Positions 50,232-60,746 are shown, counted from the first letter of the stretch. The stretch: DNA of 64,000 nt from Eutrigla gurnardus (GCA_963514095.1 OY741273.1:17107965-17171964), one strand, 5' to 3'. The notes: generated by a model from the sequence alone, not told the origin. Numbers and translations: made by a program.

Positions 50232-52976
50232 TATATATCATTTAGATCACTATTTCAAATTGTTCCTCTGATATTGATGTAAGTGATGCAGTCATTGCTG
50301 TTACCGGTCAATACCTTCTTACATATATTGTTTCTATGAGCTTTGACCATCTGACCAAAATTCACTGCAAGTCCAATGGCATTTGTTTGTTGACGCCAAA
50401 TGCCAGAGAGGGGGGTCACAAACTGGCCATCTTCCTTATATCTTTTTATATTTGTTGGGAGTACACCAAGCATATGCACACTTTAAAAAAGCTTCCTGTG
50501 GGTCTTTTGGTACATTCACTTTGTTCAATCACTTGCTGGTTTCGGTTTTCTATTTCTTATTTTAAATTGTCTGCTGCGTCTCCGCTGTCTTCAGAGGTAA
50601 AGGCTTTTTGTCAAGATAAATTCAGCCATTATTTTTCTCTCCCAAAGACTATGCAGACATGTAGAGATGAAAGGGATAAGGACAGTCTGACACACAGAAA
50701 TCTCCAGCAGCTCAGAAACACTTGATTCCAGCTCCAGGACCATTACACACAAAATATTGCTTGAATGAAAAGACATTGTGAGAAAACCACGTGCAAGAGG
50801 AGATGAATACTTTACATCTGCATTCAGCTAAGTTTGAAATACATTCCAGGCAGCCACACAAGAGCTGAGGAGACAGCTGAGGGGCACAATGCATCCAAGA
50901 GATTTCTACTGGTAGATTTTTCAGATTTAACGCAAATCTCACCCGAGTAAACAGTTTAAAGCACTGTTTCTGGAGGTCAACTCCAGAAAAAGTTGCTAAG
51001 AAGCAAAAGGGTCAAATGTCACTTTGATGACACTATATGACAGTAAATATTCTTTATTTCATTACATATCATAATAGGCAAAAGGTCCAGAAATGAGTAC
51101 AGAAGATTGTGTGTTGATGTTAGTGGTTATTTCCCCTCCGTCGGTATTGGTGGTGAAATGGGATTTTCTTTTTTAAGTGCTGTAATTTTCCTTTCAGTTG
51201 TGTTGCAAATAGATTATTAAATGATTTTTATTTCACAGTTTACAGTCTGGTTTGATCTCCACCAAAAGACAGCATCTGGCTCTTAAACTGCTAAATGTTC
51301 CACTTCCTTTAGCAGCCAGTTTACTTTGTCTGAGCTGATTATTCTGAAAATGGCTGCCTGCTGCTGCTGCTGATGCAAAAGACTATTATGAGAGCAGCGT
51401 GACCGAGTCATCCAGTAATGCTGCAATACCAAAACCATGAGCTACAAGTGGCTGAACAGGTCTCAGCTGCAGAGTTGGTGAATTCAACACATTTGCTCCA
51501 ATGTAAATATGAAAAAGGGCATTCCTTTACTTTAAAGCACTTGATAGACAGGAGAATTGCAGGAGAACATTAACAAGTTGTGCTTGTACCTGAAGTGAAC
51601 TGCGGTAAAAACTCTCCCTCAATGAACAAAGGGTGAATAAATCCCTTTAAAGACCTCCATAATAAGACAGAGGGCCACAACTGACTCATTCCTATTACCG
51701 TGCTGTCACAGCAGCCGTCTCACTGCACCGCTGCAGCTCATTAACCCCCTCAGGTCTTCACTGCACTTCTCCAGCTGATTATCTCGGGTTGGCTATGAAG
51801 CAAAAACACACAGATTGCTGCTGCAAATGACGGTGCATAATAGAGACGCAGCTGTGCATCCACACTCATCATATTTAGAGGTTTGGCTGAACTTGCAGCT
51901 GCTATTTTGAAAGAAATTCTGATGTCTTACTACTTTCTAATAGAGATGTTTTGGCTGGCTAATGATAACTTTATCAACTACTTTTTGAAAACCATTTAGT
52001 CTGTAAAATCAAGACTCCATCATAATGTTCAACCTAAAGTCCAAACACTAAATGTTACATTGACAATTAAAACACAGCAGAAAATTATTGCAATTGTCAC
52101 TTAATGAATGGCTTGTGTCATTATCATTCTATTGTCAAAATGTCTTAATTTTTTCTGTAAATGAATATAATTAGTTGACTAGTTGGTTCAGCCCATAATG
52201 TGTTAACGTCACAATCTCCTATAGATGTTTTTCCCCAAAGTGCTTACCAGCATTTATGCTAGCTAAAATCCCATGAATGTCATCTTATGGGTGTTTATTG
52301 ATCGGGCAGTTGGGGTAAATGCTAGCAGTAGCTTTCACTTGCTGTCATAGCAACGGCAAACATCCGGTTAGCAGATCCAAGCAACTTATTACATTGGCTA
52401 TATGTATACATGTGAATGTATGCATGTCTGCCTGGGTTGCCGATTGGTTGCTAATTGTGTGTAAATGCTTGAGTGTTTATTTGGAGGTAAAATGGACATG
52501 GTCGGAAAAAATGTGCACACAATCACAGTAAATATGGAAGTTAAAAATTGCTGCAGAAAGTAGAAGGTTTGTACACTGTGAGAAATGTTTACAACAGACG
52601 GGTGGATGGTTTCTGTCTCTTGACCCATTGGACATATTTATAGTGATGCCACCATATATCCAGACTTGCCTCATCCTCTTTTTCTCATGAAGGCACAGCT
52701 TAATCACGCGAACACACAATTCACACAACACTCCCTCTCTGCCTCTCCTTTTATCTCTCACAGCATCTTTCTCCTCTTCAACCCTGCATTTCACTCGCCC
52801 CCACTCCCTCGCTCCGACGTGAGAAGTCCGTTCCATTGTCTCTCTGCCAGCTGACACTGTGCTCCACGACAGCCAGTCTGATGACACCCACCATCAGCCG
52901 TGGTGTCGCCACACCAACGCTACAGTATGATGGGAGAGACCTACACCTGGTACATGGTGTGTGTCTTTTTTGGTTG

Positions 52977-52979
<3 letters not shown>
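50232..52979. other. Non-coding stretch, no gene seen
   Basis: Frames of up to 136 codons (50336-50725 plus, 52477-52887 minus) have no recognisable motifs. A short TGCTGC run lies at about 51358-51372. Confidence 0.6.

Positions 52980-53053
<74 letters not shown>
52980..53053. repeat. (TG)n microsatellite, long
   Basis: About 37 uninterrupted units. Confidence 0.97.
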
Positions 53054-53057
<4 letters not shown>

Positions 53058-53134
53058 TGTGTGTCAGGGTAAGTGGCGCATGCCTTAGGTGTGTTTTGAG
53101 AGCACCCATGCATTCATGAGTCTGCGTGAGTGTG

Positions 53135-53135
<1 letters not shown>

Positions 53136-53190
<55 letters not shown>

Positions 53191-53224
53191 TTATTTTTTC
53201 TTGTGTGTGTGTGTGTGTGTGTGT
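53136..53224. repeat. (TA)n array followed by (GT)n
   Basis: About 25 TA units (53136-53186), a T-rich linker, then about 11 GT units (53202-53224). The TA tract is self-complementary and prone to cruciform formation. Confidence 0.95.
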
Positions 53225-53298
53225 CAGATTGATTCTGTGTTGATTTCTGCCTCCTCTTCTTCATGAATGATTCAAAGGACTCCAAATAGGAAATAGCT

Positions 53299-53337
53299 CT
53301 CTCTCCCTCTCCCTCTCCCTCTCCCCCTCCCTCTCCA
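53299..53337. repeat. (CTCTCC)n pyrimidine array
   Basis: Five to six CCCTCT units with one extra C. Confidence 0.9.
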
Positions 53338-53339
53338 TG

Positions 53340-56300
53340 AGTCACTTCGGGAGTGTGTATGGATGCATTTGTGGAGTGTCCATATGCGTGTGTGCGTGTG
53401 TGTGTGCGTGTTGCAGATCAGAGAGGCGGCCTGAGGCTGTGGCTGGATCAGATTGAGTTGGCGGTGCAGAGCAGAGAGCAGTGATCAGGAGGAGATGCTC
53501 AGCCTTAATCTGATTGTGGCTCCAAACTCGGCACACCCGACTGGCAGAACCACTGACAGGAGGTCTGGGACGGCACACACAGACAATGGGTCGCTCCGGC
53601 TTCATATAGACAGGGTGGACTGTTGGTCAATCCCAGCACCACTTTGTAAAAGCTGAGTCTCTGTAAAGTCGTTTACCATATCAGCAGAATAAAATCCATG
53701 TATCACCAGTCCCTGAACTATCCATCTATCCATTAGTTTGCTCTCTGGCTTGATGAATATCCCTGGAGACCATAAATACTGCAATATTGCATTATTACAA
53801 GAACACATTTGGACAAAATGAGAGCTGAATCAGATTTGTGGTTTATTGTATAATAAATCATTCCGGTTTCGATTCTCTCTGTCTCAGTAACTCCAAAATA
53901 AATAGTTTAGGATGCACACAATGTCCATTATAAATGATGACAGCATGTGAGCTTCCTTTGGTTTTAGTGTGACACTAAAAGCAAAGGTCAGATCAAAACA
54001 ATGAATATATTTTGTGTTCTAATGAGACTGGGGGGGTCCCAGAGAATTAAACTGCCTGGATAACTATAAATAATGGAAGTGCTGCTTCAGGGACTGAAAC
54101 TGAAATTGCTTTTAAAATAATAGGATTTCTCAACACGGACACCATACGTTTTGTTGGAATTAGTGTCTGCAAACTCTCAGCCGAAAATGCCTCGATAAAT
54201 TCTGCATGAATGTGTGTGACAGAAGCGTTGAATGTTTGGAGCCATGTACAGTATCACACTGTAAAAAATAACCAGAAGAGAGATTGCTCAAGTCCTAATT
54301 CCTTTGCCTCAGAGTCCATTTGCCTGCATATTTTACAAAATATAACACATAAATCACAGCAAAACACATCCATTCAGTTATCTCCAAAAATACCACTTTT
54401 TCCACATTAAATATGACTTAAATAAAGTTACCGTGTCATATTGGAGGTCACACTGCCTTTATGCGACCGTCAATAATTCATAACTCTGCAGTAAAGTGGC
54501 TTGTTAAAACACACTGCAGGCTAGATGCCAGTAACACAACTCCAGCCGAGGTATGTTTGTGCAACCCCTACAACATTCCCATACAACTACACTCACCAAC
54601 ATAAAGAAGTAAACATTTTCTCCTGGTTTGTTGCTATTAACCTTTTGAAACAATGGTTACATTTCTAAATACAAACAAAAGTAATTTATCAGAGATGGGG
54701 CTGGTTTACGAAATCTTGACCAACTTCAGAAAAATGATGACAGACATTAGAAGACATACCAGTTATTGGCCAGATCCGGGACCCTGGTTGGCTATGAGAA
54801 GGAACTTGATAATAAAAATTTGAATCAAGTGGAGGGAAGGCAACATTTCAGGTTGTTTCGAACAAAACATGATGAAATCAGTTGCAAAGGAGTGTTCAAA
54901 GCTGGTGCAGTGGTTTTTCTGATGAAACATTAGCATGTTTGTTTGACGTGGACGAAAAGAACTGGTGGAACTACGATTAGTGAATTTGTTGTAAAGATTT
55001 CTCTACCATGGGGTAGTCAACGCTGGAGGTGCATCCTAGTCCTATATCAGCAATGTCTTCATGCAGACTGGAACCACTAGGGGCAGCACTGGACACGCTG
55101 CTGCTGACTGCACCAATCCCCCATGAAGAGTGCTAAGTACTGATGTCATTTTTGTCCAAATCCCCCCCCCCATTCATGTGAAGACGCAGGCTGGGCATGG
55201 TGGGCTGGGAGGCGGGGCTAAAATAAAAGCTAATTTGCCTACTCTATGAGCACATGGATGTGGAAGGTCGCCAGAAGATGCAGGTCATTTTATCTATATA
55301 CGTATATATTTAACTGATATTCAAGTCTTTTTGGCTTCATGCGCCAGCGAGACACTTTCAGCTGAATATTAATGAATTCCTTTCTGACAGTCATTATGAT
55401 GCTTAGTCAGACACGTTCACCTAAATGTCTGATTTGTCCCGACGAAAAGAACAAACTGCAACACACAGCACCCAAGCCACATATTTGATGCACACGGCTG
55501 ACACGATTAAAGTACGCTTTTCTAAAAAGTTGACACACAGAAGCAAGACAGACCTTGATGAGCTGATGCACATCAACCCACTGCCGGTGTGCAGGCTTAC
55601 ATAGAAGACAGTGGGTGCTGAAACACATGCTGCCAGTGTTGTGTTACACAGCAAGAGAGATCACCTATTATCTCCACAGTTCTGTCTTCACCTGAAGCCC
55701 GGCCTCCTGCCGAGGCAGCCGTCTATCTGAGCTCAGAATAGGCGATCCTGGTGGGTTTAAAGTCCTGTCTGAGGTCATGGGGGGACCGAGGCAGCATGAA
55801 TCCAGTTAACAGGCCGAAATAGGCTACTGCTGCTCACCGAGGAATCCCAAGGTGCAAGCTGGGAGGGCGTCTGAGCATCCACAGGGAACAACATGACGAA
55901 TAGTTGAATTTCACCGGGAGGAGAGTAGACAGCTGCGGGTGGATGGGGAGGTGAGAGAGATTTAAAAAGGCACCATTTTTTCTTAGTACCCAATGGTGTG
56001 TCACATTTAGAGTTAGAATGCGTTACCAGAAACAGGGCCACACTAGTGAAAGCCTTAGGGAGGGAGCAGAAACAGGAAGACGGAATTGCTGCCTATATTT
56101 TAGCTTAATATGCCATATGGTGGGCTGTTTCTCCTCCATTAGACCCTGATAAATACTGCAATCACAAAAATCACTTAGAAAATGTTGGAATGTTTCCCAA
56201 TTTATTTAATTTCAAAATGCTGCCTTTTTATTTACCAATTTTCATTTGATTTAAAATGTGCATTCCGTTAATTCCTTGTTGGAGCCAAATGCTGTACAGC

Positions 56301-57317
56301 TTGTCTGTTTCCTCGGCGTAAGGGCATTTTGTTTCCTGCAATTAACACGTGAGTATATTGTTTATGACTGTTGTCCTTGTCGTGAGTATCTTCACACAGA
56401 ACATGCACTTTATGTGGAAAAGTGAAGGCCGATTTTCTAAGCGTTTACTCTGCAAATGAAGGCATCGACCATCAAGTTGTGCAGCGCAGAGCAGATCCAT
56501 TGTTTTCATTCTTACCTTTCACAATAAAAGCCCTACACATGTACACCGTAACTGTTTGAACTCTAATTCATCAGAGCATTTCACTAAAAGGATTGTGTTT
56601 TTCATCCGTCAGACCCCCTTTACTGTTTAGTGATTGAGTTACCTGGCTGAAGTGACACAACACCGTGTACAGCACCTGTGAAAGGTTCCAAGCCACAAGA
56701 ACAACACTGTTGTGTCGACCTGCTCAGCCAACAGAGAACAGCACTACAGCCGGGTTGTTCTCATCACAGAGTACAAAGTCAAGAGGGAGAAAGAAAGAGG
56801 GGAGGGAGGGGGAAAGAGAGGTAGGGTGGGTGGGTGTTGGCAGACACAAGCACAATTCAAGGTGAAGTTTTAAAAGGAAACCAGTGTAGAGAAAATAGGT
56901 GACCCATGTGTTCCCCTGCTGTCCTCACTGAGAATGAACTCGAACAAAGCTGAACCTTCACATCATGTGCGCTGCCATTCCACTGAAGTTAAATAACCAG
57001 TTTCCAACGCACACTCAATTCCTGAGGGTTTGAAAAGTGCTCAATAGCTTGATGAGTCCACTCGTCCCTGGCAAACACAAATAGCAGCTGTACATGCACT
57101 AAAAAGCTAATTCATGTACATTCCGGAATGTGTTGAATGTCTGCAGTAGCCGACACCATTCCGGTGTGTCCCTGTTGAGATTGTTCTCACCATAACGAGG
57201 CTGGTAGCTGTCATCGCAGTCCTTTTTAATTCATTCATCATATCATACCCCAGAGCCTGCCCTGGATTACTATCGGAGCAGAGAGCCAGGGACTCTACAG
57301 CTACATTTTAAAATGTT
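53340..57317. other. Non-coding stretch, no gene seen
   Basis: No long frames or repeat pairs. A C-run at about 55163-55171 and a GA-rich patch at about 56775-56835 are the only visible compositional features. Confidence 0.6.
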
Positions 57318-57322
57318 GGGAT
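57318..57322. repeat. Target-site duplication of LTR element, left copy
   Basis: GGGAT directly precedes the 5' LTR and recurs at 60742-60746, directly after the 3' LTR. Confidence 0.9.
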
Positions 57323-57519
57323 TGTCATGATCTGTGTTTTCATGTTTTGATTCCCTGGTTTATTTTGTGATTTTTGCCCTTGGTGTGATTTCCTGTCTCG
57401 TACTTCCTGGTCCTTGTTGTTTCCGCTGTCTTGACTCCCCCATCCTCTCGTGTTGATTACCTTGCCTGCCCTAATGTGTTTCACCTGTTCCTCGTCAGCT
57501 CCCTGCCTCCCTGTGTGTG

Positions 57520-57526
57520 TATATAG
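57520..57526 (+). promoter_or_regulatory. TATA box of the 5' LTR
   Basis: TATATAG, with its first base 30 bp upstream of the predicted RNA start. The same box recurs in the 3' LTR at 60393-60399. Confidence 0.8.
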
Positions 57527-57549
57527 TCTGTGTGTTTCCCTTGTGTCCT

Positions 57550-57561
57550 GGTCGGATCATT
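57550..57561 (+). promoter_or_regulatory. Predicted transcript 5' end acting as self-primer
   Basis: GGTCGGATCATT is perfectly complementary to AATGATCCGACC at 57870-57881 and lies where a TATA-directed start is expected. In Tf1 the first 11 nt of the RNA fold back and prime minus-strand synthesis. The placement here suggests the same mechanism with about 12 nt. Inferred, not shown. Confidence 0.8.
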
Positions 57562-57793
57562 GTTGCTGTTGAATGTCGTTGTTGCTGTCGATGTCGTTGT
57601 CTCTTGTCGCTGTCATGCACCACGTCTCGTCCCTGGATTTGTCTTTGTCCCTGCGTCCTGCCTTCCGTGTCCCTTCGTGTTTGGTTCCATTTCGTAAGTG
57701 TTTCGTTGCCTGGTGTTTTTGCCCGTGTGGTCTCCTTCATTTGATACTTTGTTTTTTGTCTTAGGTTTTATTTTGTATTTAGTTTATTATTTA

Positions 57794-57799
57794 AATAAA
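57794..57799 (+). terminator. Polyadenylation signal AATAAA in the LTR
   Basis: AATAAA about 245 bp downstream of the predicted start, so R would be about 265-275 nt. The functional copy for the element's RNA would be the one in the 3' LTR, at 60667-60672. Confidence 0.75.
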
Positions 57800-57869
57800 A
57801 CCTCTGTTTAACTGCATTTGGGTCCTCACCACCTGTTTTTCGAGTCCACGCCTGACAGAAACATGACAG

Positions 57870-57881
57870 AATGATCCGACC
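57870..57881 (+). promoter_or_regulatory. Primer-binding site for self-priming
   Basis: AATGATCCGACC begins one base after the 5' LTR end (57868). It lacks the TGG expected for a tRNA 3'-CCA primer. Its reverse complement is exactly the predicted first 12 nt of the element RNA. Confidence 0.82.
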
Positions 57882-57904
57882 CCATTAAGGACCCAGCAGC
57901 TAAT

Positions 57905-60184
57905 ATGGACCTAGCAGCCTTTCTTTTATGTGGCTCAACGCATGAGCTCCGGGAGGCTACCTATAGACTCCAGTGTCTCCAGGCCGAGCACCGGCATGCT
58001 GAGGGAGAGGAGGAGAGGCAGTCGGCCCTGGCGAGGGCCAGGGAGCTGGTTTCCGCCAGCCCGTGGCTCAGGGGCTCATTGCCTGCCTGGGTCAGGGGCT
58101 TCCTCCTAACCCCTGAGCTCCAGCCATCCTCAGCCACAGCCAAGCCTCCAGTCCAGGCCTCAGCCACAGCCAAGCCTCCAGTCCAGGCCTTAGCCACAGC
58201 CAAGCATCCAGCCCACGCCTCGGTCACAGCCCTTGTCTCGGCCTGTGGTCTTCAGTCGGCGGCTCGGCCGACACCTGCCAGTGGTCTTCAGTCGGCGGCT
58301 CGGCCGACACCTGCCAGTGGTCTTCAGTCGGCGTTCCGGTCGACACCTGCCAGTGGTCTTCAGTCGGCGGTCCGGTCGACACCTGCCAGTGGTCTTCAGT
58401 CGGCGGTCCGGTCGACACCTGCCAGTGGTCTTCAGTCGGCGGCCCGGTCGACACTCTCCTGTGGTCTTCAGTCGGCGGTCCGGTCGACACCTGCCAGTGG
58501 TCTTCAGTCGGCGGCCCGTCCGTCGCCAGTCCCGGCGGACGATCGTCCGGCACCAGCCCAGACAGGGGACCGTCCCACACCTGCTCCTCGCAGCCTATTG
58601 GGGGTTCGCCTGTCACCAGTTCCTGTTCCGACGGGGGGCCGTCCCACGCCTGCTCCACGCAGCTTTCGGGAGGTCCGCTCGTCACCAGTTCCTGTTCCGA
58701 CGGGGGGCCGCCCCACGCCTGCTCCACGCAGCCTTCGGGAGGTCCGCTCGTCACCCGTTCCTGTTCCGACGGGGGGCCGTCCTACTCCTGCTCCACGCAG
58801 CCTTCGGGAGGTCCGCTCGTCACCCGTTCCTGTTCCGACGGGGGGCCGTCCCACTCCTGCTCCACGCAGCCTTCGGGAGGTCCGCTCGTCACCCGTTCCT
58901 GTTCCGACGGGGGGCCGTCCCACTCCTGCTCCACGCAGCTTTCGGGAGGTCCGCTCGTCACCAGTTCCTGTTCCGACGGGGGGCCGCCCCACGCCTGCTC
59001 CACGCAGCCTTCGGGAGGTCCGCTCGTCACCAGTTCCTGTTCCGACGGGGGGCCGTCCCACGCCTGCTCCACGCAGCCTTCGGGAGGTCCGCTCGTCACC
59101 AGTTCCTGTTCCGACGGGGGGCCGTCCCACGCCTGCTCCACGCAGCCTTCGGGAGGTCCGCTCGTCACCCGCTCCTGTTCCGACGGGGGGCCGTCCCACG
59201 CCTGCTCCACGCAGCCTTCGGGAGGTCCGCTCGTCACCAGTTCCTGTTCCGACGGGGGGCCGTCCCACGCCTGCTCCACGCAGCCTTCGGGAGGTCCGCT
59301 CGTCATCCGTTCCTGTTCCGACGGGGGTCCGTCCGACGCCTGCTCCACGCAGCCTTCGGGAGGTCCGCTCGTCACCCGTTCCTGTTCCGACGGGGGGCCG
59401 TCCTACGCCTGCTCCGCGCAGCCTCCGGGAGGTCCGCTCGTCACCCGTTCCTGTTCCGACGGGGGTCCGTCCGACGCCTGCTCCACGCAGCCTTCGGGAG
59501 GTCCGCTCGTCACCCGTTCCTGTCCAGACGGGGGGCCGTCCGACGCCTGCTCCACGCAGCCTTCGAGAGGTCCGCTCGTCACCCGTTCCTGTTCCGACGG
59601 GGGGCCGTCCTACGCCTGCTCCGCGCAGCCTCCGGGAGGTCCGCTCGTCACCCGTTCCTGTCCAGACGGGGGGCCGTCCGACGCCTGCTCCGCGCAGCCT
59701 TCGGGAGGTCCGCTCGTCACCCGTTCCTGTTCCGACGGGGGGCCGTCCTACTCCTGCTCCACGTCGCCTTTCTGAGCAGCCCCGCCCGCTAGGTCGCCCT
59801 CATGCCCGGCCTCCTGAGCGGTCCCGCCCGCTAGGTCGCCCTCATGCCCGGCCTCCTGAGCGGTCCCGCCCGCTAGGTCGCTCTCATGCCCGGCCTCCTG
59901 AGCGGTCCCGCCCGCTAGGTCGCCCTCATGCCCGGCCTCCTGAGCGGTCCCGCCCGCTAGGTCGCCCTCATGCCCGGCCTCCTGAGCGGTCCCGCCCGCT
60001 AGGTCGCCCTCATGCCCGGCCTCCTGAGCGGTCCCGCCCGCTAGGTCGCCCTCATGCCCGGCCTCCTGAGCGGCCCCGCCCGCTAGGTCGCCCTCATGCC
60101 CGGCCTCCTGAACCCCCCCTCCTGGCCCCCTCCACCCACCCTACGTATCATGGACCTTGGGGACGTCTGGGATCCGTCCCTTAA
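57905..60184 (+). CDS. 759-residue Pro/Arg-rich tandem-repeat protein of the LTR element
   Basis: The single long frame of the element. The ATG lies 36 nt after the 5' LTR, and the TAA stop overlaps the polypurine tract. Residues 1-75 are unique and look partly helical (ELREATYRLQCLQAEH, then SPWLRGSLPAWVRGFLL). Then come four arrays. Residues about 76-105 hold three 10-residue units (SATAKPPVQA). Residues 115-210 hold eight 12-residue units (ASGLQSAVRSTP). Residues 222-623 hold about 17.5 units of 23 residues (GRPTPAPRSLREVRSSPVPVPTG). Residues 624-735 hold eight 14-residue units (RPLGRPHARPPERS). A short Pro-rich tail follows. No zinc knuckle, DTG/DSG protease or YxDD motif is present, and the few cysteines are all in the first third. 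Its place directly after the LTR is where Gag would be, and its basic Pro/Arg content could suit RNA binding, but homology to Gag is not visible. Stop-free arrays keep other frames open too, so translation is not proven. Confidence 0.6.
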   Translation: MDLAAFLLCGSTHELREATYRLQCLQAEHRHAEGEEERQSALARARELVSASPWLRGSLPAWVRGFLLTPELQPSSATAKPPVQASATAKPPVQALATAKHPAHASVTALVSACGLQSAARPTPASGLQSAARPTPASGLQSAFRSTPASGLQSAVRSTPASGLQSAVRSTPASGLQSAARSTLSCGLQSAVRSTPASGLQSAARPSPVPADDRPAPAQTGDRPTPAPRSLLGVRLSPVPVPTGGRPTPAPRSFREVRSSPVPVPTGGRPTPAPRSLREVRSSPVPVPTGGRPTPAPRSLREVRSSPVPVPTGGRPTPAPRSLREVRSSPVPVPTGGRPTPAPRSFREVRSSPVPVPTGGRPTPAPRSLREVRSSPVPVPTGGRPTPAPRSLREVRSSPVPVPTGGRPTPAPRSLREVRSSPAPVPTGGRPTPAPRSLREVRSSPVPVPTGGRPTPAPRSLREVRSSSVPVPTGVRPTPAPRSLREVRSSPVPVPTGGRPTPAPRSLREVRSSPVPVPTGVRPTPAPRSLREVRSSPVPVQTGGRPTPAPRSLREVRSSPVPVPTGGRPTPAPRSLREVRSSPVPVQTGGRPTPAPRSLREVRSSPVPVPTGGRPTPAPRRLSEQPRPLGRPHARPPERSRPLGRPHARPPERSRPLGRSHARPPERSRPLGRPHARPPERSRPLGRPHARPPERSRPLGRPHARPPERSRPLGRPHARPPERPRPLGRPHARPPEPPLLAPSTHPTYHGPWGRLGSVP
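58131..58220 (+). repeat. 30-bp tandem array, 3 copies, in frame
   Basis: The units contain CAGCCACAGCCAAGCCTCCA. Three copies plus a fading partial. The third has drifted (GCATCCAGCCCACGCC). Confidence 0.9.
58247..58534 (+). repeat. 36-bp tandem array, 8 copies, in frame
   Basis: The units begin GGTCTTCAGTCGGCGG and carry GACACCTGCCAGT. Variation is mostly in the G(C/T)(C/T)CGG(C/T)CGAC part. Confidence 0.93.
58568..59773 (+). repeat. 69-bp tandem array, about 17.5 copies, in frame
   Basis: The unit contains CCTGCTCCACGCAGCCTTCG and GTTCCTGTTCCGACGGGG. The first copy is the most divergent and the last is cut off. Neighbouring copies share variants (for example CCAGACG for TCCGACG in late copies), which fits unequal exchange or slippage. 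Confidence 0.95.
59774..60109 (+). repeat. 42-bp tandem array, 8 copies, in frame
   Basis: The unit contains CCCGCCCGCTAGGTCGCCCT and CATGCCCGGCCTCCTGAG. The copies are nearly identical, with single-base changes in units 1, 3 and 8, making this the most homogeneous and probably youngest array. Confidence 0.95.
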
Positions 60185-60192
60185 GGGGGGGG
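60183..60192 (+). promoter_or_regulatory. Polypurine tract
   Basis: AAGGGGGGGG, separated from the 3' LTR by TAC. The two A bases are also the last two of the TAA stop codon of the repeat protein. Polypurine tracts prime plus-strand DNA synthesis in LTR elements. Confidence 0.85.
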
Positions 60193-60195
60193 TAC

Positions 60196-60741
60196 TGTCA
60201 TGATCTGTGTTTTCATGTTTTGATTCCCTGGTTTATTTTGTGATTTTTGCCCTTGGTGTGATTTCCTGTCTCGTACTTCCTGGTCCTTGTTGTTTCCGCT
60301 GTCTTGACTCCCCCATCCTCTCGTGTTGATTACCTTGCCTGCCCTAATGTGTTTCACCTGTTCCTCGTCAGCTCCCTGCCTCCCTGTGTGTGTATATAGT
60401 CTGTGTGTTTCCCTTGTGTCCTGGTCGGATCATTGTTGCTGTTGAATGTCGTTGTTGCTGTCGATGTCGTTGTCTCTTGTCGCTGTCATGCACCACGTCT
60501 CGTCCCTGGATTTGTCTTTGTCCCTGCGTCCTGCCTTCCGTGTCCCTTCGTGTTTGGTTCCATTTCGTAAGTGTTTCGTTGCCTGGTGTTTTTGCCCGTG
60601 TGGTCTCCTTCATTTGATACTTTGTTTTTTGTCTTAGGTTTTATTTTGTATTTAGTTTATTATTTAAATAAAACCTCTGTTTAACTGCATTTGGGTCCTC
60701 ACCACCTGTTTTTCGAGTCCACGCCTGACAGAAACATGACA
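60196..60741 (+). repeat. 3' LTR, 546 bp
   Basis: It matches the 5' LTR at a constant offset of 2,873 bp with no difference seen by eye. It is followed directly by GGGAT. Confidence 0.95.
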
Positions 60742-60746
60742 GGGAT
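60742..60746. repeat. Target-site duplication of LTR element, right copy
   Basis: GGGAT, identical to 57318-57322. Confidence 0.9.

Larger units (their letters stand above)
57323..57868 (+). repeat. 5' LTR, 546 bp
   Basis: By eye it is identical along its whole length to 60196-60741. The ends form a 7-bp inverted repeat (TGTCATG/CATGACA). From the TATA box and AATAAA I place U3 at 57323-57549, R from 57550 to roughly 57815-57825, and U5 to 57868. Confidence 0.95.
57323..60741 (+). mobile_element. Complete non-autonomous LTR retrotransposon, self-priming (Tf1/sushi-like) type
   Basis: A 3,419-bp unit with two 546-bp LTRs in direct orientation, a 2,327-bp interior and a GGGAT duplication on both sides. 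The LTRs begin TGTCATG and end CATGACA. The 5' end of the predicted RNA is complementary to the primer site just inside the 5' LTR, and a G-rich polypurine tract lies just before the 3' LTR. The interior carries a single 759-codon frame and no polymerase, protease or integrase. Self-priming is established for the fission-yeast Tf1 element and is a hallmark of the Tf1/sushi branch of Ty3/gypsy elements. Membership of that branch is inferred from this feature alone. Movement would need enzymes from another element. Confidence 0.92.

Noticed and set aside
52836..53113. Frames of alternating Cys-Val or Thr-His across TG/CA arrays (also near 4.9, 15.0, 23.3, 29.6, 32.4 and 34.5 kb)
   Set aside because: Direct translations of dinucleotide repeats with unrelated flanks, so not genes.
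57517..57764. Duplicate small frames in the two LTRs (81, 75 and 63 codons)
   Set aside because: They lie in LTR regulatory sequence and recur only because the LTRs are identical.
58224..59375. Minus-strand frames of 176, 197 and 254 codons and a 519-codon plus-strand frame in the LTR element
   Set aside because: They exist because the array units lack stops in several frames. They neither start nor end at meaningful element positions.
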